Shown here in pieces: positions 58,418 to 64,000 of a stretch of 64,000 bases of DNA. Below the pieces are notes generated by a model that made no database searches, was not told where the DNA came from, and saw only the letters and a list, made by a program, of their open reading frames with translations. The position numbers and the translations under genes were made by a program. Origin of the DNA: Lawsonibacter sp900766145 (lineage in GTDB: Bacteria; Bacillota; Clostridia; Oscillospirales; Oscillospiraceae); the NCBI RefSeq assembly GCF_030372275.1, contig NZ_JAUDDJ010000002.1, one strand, 5' to 3'. Within the stretch, counting starts at the first letter, position 1. The number at the start of each line of letters is the position of its first letter.

Positions 58418-60121
58418 ATGAAACAACCTTGGAAACGGGGCCTTGCAGTCTCCCTGGCGGCCGTTTTGTGCATGGCAGGCCTGTCCGGGTGCTCCAGCGG
58501 CCTGGTAAACAACGTAAACACCGGAGAAATTAACCCCAACACGGACCAGACGGAATTTAATATCATGGGTGGCATCTCCGCCCTGTCCAGCGGCTATGAG
58601 AACAACGAGGTGCTTAACCAGCTGCAAGAGAACGTGGGTATCAAGATCAACTGGGAGACCATGTCCGACTCCCTGGCCGAGCAGGTAAACATCCGTATCA
58701 CCGGCGGCCAGTACCCCGACGCCTTTATGGGCGTGGGCTTCTCCAACTACGACCTGGCCCGGTACGGAGACGACGGCACCTTCCTGGACCTGACCCCCTA
58801 CCTTACCGAGGACATTATGCCCAACCTGTGCGCCATCCTGGAGGAGCACCCGGAGATCCGGGCGGCTATCACCCAGGAGGACGGCAAGATCTACGGCCTG
58901 CCCTCCGGCGAGCAGATGACCACCGCCGGCATCGGCGCGGACGCCGACGATGCCTGGTCCATCTATACCATCCCCCAGTTCAGCATGATCAATAAGGCCT
59001 GGCTGGACGAGCTGGGACTGCCGGTGCCCACCACCCTGGATGAGCTCCACGATGCCCTGAAGGCCTTTCAGGAAAACGATATGTCCCACACCTACTACGG
59101 AAACGACGCCGGTACCACCATCCCCATGTCCACCGGCTTTGACCAGTGGTGCTGGGGACAGAACATCTTCTACTCCGGCTTCGGCTTTACCAACTGGCCC
59201 AACGATGTGTGCAACGACCTGCACCTGAAAAGCGACGGTACCGTGGAGTTTGTCTGTGTTTCCGACGCTTACCGGGACTGCATGGACTACTTCCACACCT
59301 GGTACAGCGAGGGACTGATGGACGTGGAGATGTTCAGCCAAAGCGACAGTCAGCTCATGGCCAAGTGCCAGCAGGGCTATGTGGGCGTGTCCACCTGGTG
59401 GTACATCGACGAGCTGATGGGAGACTACGCCGACGACTATGTGTTCCTGCCTCCCCTGTCCGGCCCCGAGGGCACCCAGTACGAGGATGTGTGTGAAATC
59501 ACCATCCGCCCCGGCACCCCCATCACCTCCGGCCAGCTGTGCATCACCGGCAAGTGTGAGAGCCCGATCAACCTGCTGAAATTCTTCGACCAGTGGTACG
59601 ACGGTGAGACGGTGATGCAGTTGCACTACGGTCCCATCGGCGTCTACTTCACCGGACAGGATGAAAACGGCATGTGGATGTCCATCACAGACGATGAGGC
59701 CAAAGCGACGTACGGCAAGAGCGCCGGCGAGCTGCGCAACCAGTATGAGACCTACGGCCCCAAACTGATTTTGGCCGAGTACTACCGGGACGTCTTCTAC
59801 ATGGAACCCAACGCCATCAACCGCCTGACCTGGCTGCAGGAGGACTGGATGCCCTATGTGAAGGACACCAGCGTCTACCCCGTGGACTGCACCTTCACCG
59901 GCATGGAGATGGAGACCCTGGACTGGCGCAAGTCCGATTTTGAGACCGCTGTCCGGGAGCAGGAAGGCCTGTGGCTGAAAAACGGCGGCGAAGGCGGCGG
60001 CCCCATCACCGATGAGGAGTGGGAGGACTACAAAGAATTCCTGGTAAAGAAATGCGGAATGGACGACCTGCTCCAGGTCTACCAGGCCGCCTACGACCGA
60101 TATACCCAGACGGAGAACTGA
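58418..60121 (+). CDS. Extracellular solute-binding lipoprotein (LplA-like)
   Basis: 567-residue lipoprotein that captures the sugar for the two permeases. The signal peptide ends in lipobox LSGC with Cys at 25. The mature protein follows the large LplA/YtcQ cluster of binding proteins, with helices and sheets such as GGQYPDAFMGVGFSNYDLARYGDDG and GKIYGLPSGEQ. Its size (above 500 residues) is usual for binding proteins of complex oligosaccharides or fructans, in contrast with ~420 for simple disaccharides. AAAGGAGAG precedes the ATG. GH32 and sugar kinase genes follow. Confidence 0.93.
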   Translation: MKQPWKRGLAVSLAAVLCMAGLSGCSSGLVNNVNTGEINPNTDQTEFNIMGGISALSSGYENNEVLNQLQENVGIKINWETMSDSLAEQVNIRITGGQYPDAFMGVGFSNYDLARYGDDGTFLDLTPYLTEDIMPNLCAILEEHPEIRAAITQEDGKIYGLPSGEQMTTAGIGADADDAWSIYTIPQFSMINKAWLDELGLPVPTTLDELHDALKAFQENDMSHTYYGNDAGTTIPMSTGFDQWCWGQNIFYSGFGFTNWPNDVCNDLHLKSDGTVEFVCVSDAYRDCMDYFHTWYSEGLMDVEMFSQSDSQLMAKCQQGYVGVSTWWYIDELMGDYADDYVFLPPLSGPEGTQYEDVCEITIRPGTPITSGQLCITGKCESPINLLKFFDQWYDGETVMQLHYGPIGVYFTGQDENGMWMSITDDEAKATYGKSAGELRNQYETYGPKLILAEYYRDVFYMEPNAINRLTWLQEDWMPYVKDTSVYPVDCTFTGMEMETLDWRKSDFETAVREQEGLWLKNGGEGGGPITDEEWEDYKEFLVKKCGMDDLLQVYQAAYDRYTQTEN

Positions 60122-60157
60122 GCCTGGCGCTCAAATTGGATCAAAGGATGAGATTCT

Positions 60158-61636
60158 ATGGTTAGCACACAACTGCAAAAAGCCCGCGACTTTGAAGCCC
60201 AGTACGGGCCCCACATTCCCGAGACGGAGCGCCCCGCGTTCCACGCCACCCCCACCATCGGCTGGATGAACGACCCCAATGGATTTTCCATCTATCAGGG
60301 GAAGTGCCACCTGTTCTACCAGTACCACCCCTATTCCAACGAGTGGGGCCCCATGCACTGGGGGCACCTGACCACAGAGGACTTCATCCACTGGGAGCGG
60401 CTGCCCGCCGCCCTGGCTCCCGACCAGCCCTGCGACGCCGCCGGATGCTTTTCCGGCGGCGCGGTGGAGCTGCCCGACGGGCGGCAGCTGCTGATGTACA
60501 CGGGAGTTCAGCGGGAGCGGGACGAGGAGGGCTTCCTCCGGGACGTCCAGACCCAGTGTGTGGCCATCGGCGATGGCCTCAACTATGAGAAATCCTCCCT
60601 CAATCCGGTGCTGGACAAGAACGACCTGCCCCAGGGGGGCAGCGCCGTGGACTTCCGGGACCCCAAGGTGTGGCGGTCGGAGGACGGCACCTACTACGCC
60701 GTCATCGGCAACCGCACTCCCGACGACAGCGGCGCCATTCTCCTCTACCAAAGCAAGGATGGCCTGCACTGGGACTACATCCGCACCCTGGACGCCTGCC
60801 ACAACCAGTACGGGAAAATGTGGGAGTGTCCCGACTTCTTCCCCCTGGACGGCCGCCAGGTGCTTCTCACCAGTCCCCAGGACATGTACCCCATCGGTCT
60901 GGAATTCCACGCGGGCAACAACGCCCTGTGCCTGCTGGGCGATTACGATGGCGAGGAGTTCCACCGGCAGGATGTCCAGGCGGTGGACTACGGACTGGAC
61001 TTCTACGCCCCTCAGACCCTTCTTACCTCTGACGGGCGGCGGGTCATGATCGCCTGGATGCAGAACTGGGCCACCACGGGTGCCAAGCCCGCCCACTGCC
61101 GCTGGTTTGGCCAGATGACCCTCCCCCGGGAGCTGTTCCTGCGGGACGGGCGGCTGTGCCAGCGCCCCGTCCGGGAGCTGGAGGCCTGCCGGAGACAGCA
61201 GGTGCTCCACCGCAACATCCCCGTGAGCGGGGAGGTCAATCTGCCCGGGGTCCAGGGCCGCATGGTGGATATGACGGTGACCGTCCGTCCCACTGGAGGC
61301 GAGGAATACCGCTGGTTCCGCATTCACGTGGCTAAGGACGGCACCCATGACACCATCATCCGCTACCGTCCCAACGAGAGCACCTTAAAAATCGACCGTA
61401 CCCGCAGCGGTCTGCCCCATGACATCGTTCACACCCGCAGCTTTCTGGTGCGGCCCCAGGGCGGGGAGCTGAAACTGCGGATTATTCTGGACCGGTTCAG
61501 CGTAGAGGTCTTTGTCAACGACGGTGAGCAGGCAGCCAGTTCGGTGATCTACACCCCGCAGCAGGCCGACGCCATTACCTTCGAGGCGGGTGGCCAGGCC
61601 TTGATCGACGTAGAAAAGTATGACCTGATAGTTTAA
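60158..61636 (+). CDS. GH32 beta-fructosidase (sucrose-6-phosphate hydrolase/invertase type)
   Basis: 492-residue glycoside hydrolase family 32 enzyme cleaving terminal beta-fructosides. The catalytic triad is in place: nucleophile D39 (WMNDPNG), transition-state Asp168 (RDP at 167-169) and acid/base E223 (WECPDF). The N-terminal five-bladed propeller is followed by a C-terminal beta-sandwich from about residue 340. No signal peptide is visible, so it acts inside the cell on what the ABC transporter brings in. As there is no PTS gene, the substrate is likely unphosphorylated sucrose, a fructo-oligosaccharide or a related sugar. AAAGGATG precedes the ATG. Confidence 0.95.
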   Translation: MVSTQLQKARDFEAQYGPHIPETERPAFHATPTIGWMNDPNGFSIYQGKCHLFYQYHPYSNEWGPMHWGHLTTEDFIHWERLPAALAPDQPCDAAGCFSGGAVELPDGRQLLMYTGVQRERDEEGFLRDVQTQCVAIGDGLNYEKSSLNPVLDKNDLPQGGSAVDFRDPKVWRSEDGTYYAVIGNRTPDDSGAILLYQSKDGLHWDYIRTLDACHNQYGKMWECPDFFPLDGRQVLLTSPQDMYPIGLEFHAGNNALCLLGDYDGEEFHRQDVQAVDYGLDFYAPQTLLTSDGRRVMIAWMQNWATTGAKPAHCRWFGQMTLPRELFLRDGRLCQRPVRELEACRRQQVLHRNIPVSGEVNLPGVQGRMVDMTVTVRPTGGEEYRWFRIHVAKDGTHDTIIRYRPNESTLKIDRTRSGLPHDIVHTRSFLVRPQGGELKLRIILDRFSVEVFVNDGEQAASSVIYTPQQADAITFEAGGQALIDVEKYDLIV

Positions 61637-61650
61637 AAGGCGGTGGTAGT

Positions 61651-62610
61651 ATGAAGAAACACATTGATGTGGCTGCCCTGGGAGAACTGCTGGTGGACTT
61701 TACCTGCAACGGCGCCAGCGCCCAAGGCAACCCCTTCTATGAGGCCAACCCCGGCGGTGCACCCTGCAACGTGTTGGCCATGCTGGCCAAGCTGGGCAAG
61801 AAAACCGCATTTATCGGAAAGGTGGGCGAGGATCAGTTTGGCCATCTTCTGCGCCAGGTGGGCCTGGAGGCAGGCATCTCCATGGACAGCCTGGTGATGG
61901 ACCCCCACAGCCACACCACCTTGGCCTTTGTCAAAACGGCGGAAAACGGCGACCGGGACTTCTCCTTCTACCGGGACTCCGGGGCGGACACGCTCCTCGT
62001 CCCAGACGAGGTGCCCGAGGACGTGATCGCCGGGGCCAGGATCTTCCACTTTGGGTCTCTGTCTCTCACCGGAGAGCCGGTGCGCAGCACCACCCAAAAG
62101 GCGGTGGCCCTGGCCCGGGCGGCAGGCTGTATCCTTTCCTTTGACCCAAACCTGCGCCCCCCTCTGTGGGACGATCTGGAGCAGGCCAGGGAGCAGATCC
62201 ACTGGGGCCTTGCCCAGTGTGACGTAGCGAAGATTTCCGACGACGAGCTGCTCTTTCTCACCGGAGGGACCGATTTTGACGCCGGAGCCGCCAAGCTGAT
62301 GGAACAATTCCCCAATCTTCAGATGGTCAATGTGACCGCGGGCGCCCAGGGGAGCATCTCCTACTATCAGGGCGTTCGGGTGTTTCAGCCCGGGGTGACC
62401 CTGGGTGGCGTGATCGAGACCACTGGCGCGGGCGATACCTTCTGTGCCTGCGTTCTGAACTTCCTGCTGGAGCATGGACTGGAGCATCTCACTGCGGACG
62501 ATCTCACCCAGATGCTCCGCTTTGCCAACGCGGCGGCCTATCTGGTCACCACCCGGCGGGGCGCCATCCGCTCCATGCCGGAGCCGGAGCAGGTACTGGC
62601 TCTGTTATAA
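61651..62610 (+). CDS. PfkB-family sugar kinase, probable fructokinase
   Basis: 319-residue ribokinase-fold kinase. The N-terminus VAALGELLVDFT and the GG-containing PGGAPCNVLAMLAKLG make the first PfkB signature; the second is TTGAGDTFCACVLNFLL with catalytic Asp262. Fructokinase is inferred from the adjacent GH32 enzyme, which releases free fructose. It is the last gene of the operon and a hairpin terminator follows. GGCGGTGG is a modest ribosome binding site. Confidence 0.92.
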   Translation: MKKHIDVAALGELLVDFTCNGASAQGNPFYEANPGGAPCNVLAMLAKLGKKTAFIGKVGEDQFGHLLRQVGLEAGISMDSLVMDPHSHTTLAFVKTAENGDRDFSFYRDSGADTLLVPDEVPEDVIAGARIFHFGSLSLTGEPVRSTTQKAVALARAAGCILSFDPNLRPPLWDDLEQAREQIHWGLAQCDVAKISDDELLFLTGGTDFDAGAAKLMEQFPNLQMVNVTAGAQGSISYYQGVRVFQPGVTLGGVIETTGAGDTFCACVLNFLLEHGLEHLTADDLTQMLRFANAAAYLVTTRRGAIRSMPEPEQVLALL

Positions 62611-62629
62611 AACGTTGACTACATGATTT

Positions 62630-62679
62630 AAAACACCCAAGTGGACGGCAAAAGCCATTCACCTGGGTGTTTTACTTTT
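62630..62679 (+). terminator. Terminator after the sugar kinase gene
   Basis: AAAACACCCA (62630-62639) pairs with TGGGTGTTTT (62664-62673), with GTG/CAC and GGC/GCC inner pairs around an AAAA loop, followed by ACTTTTC. Confidence 0.85.
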
Positions 62680-62717
62680 CTCCGGACCGCAGGAATATTT
62701 TTGCAGAAGCAAATCTA

Positions 62718-63341
62718 TCATTTCATTCCTTCCAGGATGCTTACCCAGGTCTCCTCGGAACAGGCCTGGGAAACGCGAATGGAATAGGAATAGATCCCAT
62801 CCTTCCAAACTGCCAAGGAGTACAAGCTCCCCTCCCCGCTCAGGGTCACAGAGTATCCTTCCATAGTCAGTACCAGGGTATTGGAATAGGCCGAATAGTC
62901 TCCCGAGGGATCCCCGTCTCCCGCCAGCTTGCGCAGCGTTACGCTCTGCGTCTCCCCCAAATAGATCACCTCAGCCAGCCCTCCCGGATAGGCCTGATAT
63001 TCGGTCTCTGTCACTGCAAAGGGCAAATCCCCCAACTCTTCCACCTGGAAACCCACCAGCTGGGACAGCTCCTGGAGTGATGAGGCCTGCGTAATACTCC
63101 ATACCCCGTTTTGCACCCCAGATGGGTCCTCTCCGGGCAGCTGGGCCTGGAACCTCGGGAGGGTCACCGCACCAATGACCAGTAAGGCCAAACAGGCGGC
63201 AATGGCAACGCGGCGCGCAGGAATCGGTACGCTCCTCCTGCGCGGCTGAAATTCGGTGGTTCGGATGGTCCTCAGAATGCGCGTCTGCATCTCCTGGGTA
63301 ACCACAATACGATCCATCACGTTCTTATACGCCTCCCTCAA
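62718..63341 (-). CDS. Putative membrane anti-sigma factor
   Basis: 207-residue protein with a short cytoplasmic part (1-45), one membrane helix (about 46-62, AIAACLALLVIGAVTLP) and an extracytoplasmic domain resembling DUF4367 (YSNTLVLTMEGYSVTLSGEGSLYSLAVWKDGIYSYSIRVS). Its start, TTG 63341, overlaps the sigma factor stop (TTGA) and AAGGAGG lies 9-10 bases upstream within the sigma gene, so the two are coupled. Anti-sigma role is inferred from pairing and topology; no zinc motif (HxxxCxxC) is visible. Confidence 0.78.
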   Translation of the reverse strand: MREAYKNVMDRIVVTQEMQTRILRTIRTTEFQPRRRSVPIPARRVAIAACLALLVIGAVTLPRFQAQLPGEDPSGVQNGVWSITQASSLQELSQLVGFQVEELGDLPFAVTETEYQAYPGGLAEVIYLGETQSVTLRKLAGDGDPSGDYSAYSNTLVLTMEGYSVTLSGEGSLYSLAVWKDGIYSYSIRVSQACSEETWVSILEGMK

Positions 63342-63961
63342 AGGTCATATCCCTCCTTCAAAATCGATCTCAGCTTCTCCCGCCCGCGCATCAAATGGGA
63401 ACGCACCGTAGATTCTTTTTGCTCCAGGATAGCGGCAATTTCGGCGGTGGAAAGACCCTCATAATAAAAAAGGTGGATCACTTCCCGGTACTTGACCGGA
63501 AGGTCCTTTACCGCCTCCCAAACAAAGGACAGATCCTCCCGCTGCTCTGCCGCCAGCGATTCCTTCAGCTCGTCCGTGCTGCGCACCTTGTTGTAAGCAA
63601 TCCGATTCTTGCTCAGGTTTCCTGCCACCCGAAACAACCATGCCTTTTCGTGGGCCTCCTGCTCCAACACCGGCGCGGTTTTCAGATACTGGATCAGCGT
63701 ATCCTGCAAAATTTCTTCCGCATCGTCCATATTATGCAGATAAGAGTAGGCCAGGCGTAAAATGCTGCTGCCGTACTGAGTCAAAAGTGCTTCCGCCCTC
63801 TGATTGATCTGCTCTCGGTCAACCACGGACTCTTTGTTCGGACTGGCTTGTACAGCACGGATGCTTTGCAGCCAATGGCGCACCCAGGAAAGAAGCCCTG
63901 GGCATGTCCGCGGAACGCTCAGGCCAAATAGGGCCATATGGTATTGGGCATGGGTCACCAC
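63338..63961 (-). CDS. ECF-type RNA polymerase sigma factor
   Basis: Extracytoplasmic-function sigma factor with region 2 (LRLAYSYLHNMDDAEEILQDTLIQYLK) and region 4 HTH (LPVKYREVIHLFYYEGLSTAEIAAILEQKESTVRSHLMRGREKL). The GTG at 63961 follows AAGGGAGAG by 8 bases and gives 207 residues, including about 45 N-terminal residues beyond the usual ECF start. A downstream GTG at 63826 would give the normal ~162 residues but has a weaker ribosome binding site. It is upstream of and coupled to its presumed anti-sigma factor. The signal sensed is unknown. Confidence 0.9.
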   Translation of the reverse strand: MVTHAQYHMALFGLSVPRTCPGLLSWVRHWLQSIRAVQASPNKESVVDREQINQRAEALLTQYGSSILRLAYSYLHNMDDAEEILQDTLIQYLKTAPVLEQEAHEKAWLFRVAGNLSKNRIAYNKVRSTDELKESLAAEQREDLSFVWEAVKDLPVKYREVIHLFYYEGLSTAEIAAILEQKESTVRSHLMRGREKLRSILKEGYDL

Positions 63962-64000
63962 ATTATTTTCTCTCCCTTACACAGCGGGGCCGCACAGGTT

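Noticed and set aside
58376..61348. Long minus-strand frames opposite the binding protein and GH32 genes
   Set aside because: Shadow frames without motifs or ribosome binding sites; both plus-strand genes have intact catalytic or lipobox features.

Overview
This window is a single contiguous piece of bacterial chromosome with high G+C, tightly packed genes and very short gaps. The gene content points to an anaerobic, endospore-forming, Gram-positive Clostridium, most likely in the Oscillospirales (Flavonifractor/Lawsonibacter/Intestinimonas-like). The evidence is a PolC-type replicase, forespore sigma-G, RemA, Mini-ribonuclease III, CdaA/CdaR, a lipoteichoic-acid-synthase-like protein, the non-mevalonate enzymes Dxr and IspG, and a desulfoferrodoxin. 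The family placement is inference from memory of gene orders, not a search. I saw no phage, transposase, integrase or CRISPR array.

Layout. Positions 1-10.7 kb (minus strand) hold one long gene run, read right to left: cdaA-cdaR (c-di-AMP synthesis), rseC-like, DUF5685, a DnaJ-domain protein, a membrane protein, yicC, remA, gmk, rpoZ, priA, def and fmt. A promoter lies just upstream of cdaA. Divergent from it are desulfoferrodoxin and an LTA-synthase-like gene (plus strand). From 13.7 to 24.6 kb (minus) lie pyrH-frr-uppS-cdsA-dxr-rseP-ispG-polC, interrupted by a terminator-like hairpin (cdsA/dxr) and by a striking series of consecutive palindromes between rseP and ispG. Then come a ZIP metal transporter and cstA (plus strand), the latter with a long, highly structured leader.

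From 27.5 to 37.8 kb (minus) are sigG and a ten-gene Mrp/Mbh-type cation/proton antiporter cluster. Its order is E-F-G-MbhD-(MbhE+B)-C followed by four ND2/ND4/ND5-like subunits, with no hydrogenase or ferredoxin-oxidising subunit. From 38 to 42.5 kb (minus) come a radical SAM protein, DUF951, an orphan response regulator, rarA, a YczE-like membrane protein and nth. On the plus strand follow glyA, an RlmA-type rRNA methyltransferase and an ABC exporter operon (ATPase, permease, a 25-residue membrane peptide, second permease, orphan histidine kinase). DUF6514, rqcH and mrnC are on the minus strand; an old-yellow-enzyme reductase and tRNA-Ser(GGA) are on the plus strand.

From 53 to 62.7 kb is a sugar-utilisation locus. 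A LacI regulator heads a leftward operon with two uncharacterised envelope proteins and a YesL-like protein. Rightward runs an operon of two LplB/LplC-type permeases, a binding lipoprotein, an intracellular GH32 beta-fructosidase and a PfkB sugar kinase. Four copies of a TGAAACGTTTCA-like operator, two per promoter, sit in the divergent region. The natural reading is import of a fructose-containing saccharide, cytoplasmic hydrolysis and phosphorylation. No transport ATPase is present, so a shared one elsewhere is implied. The window ends with an ECF sigma factor and its putative anti-sigma partner (minus strand).
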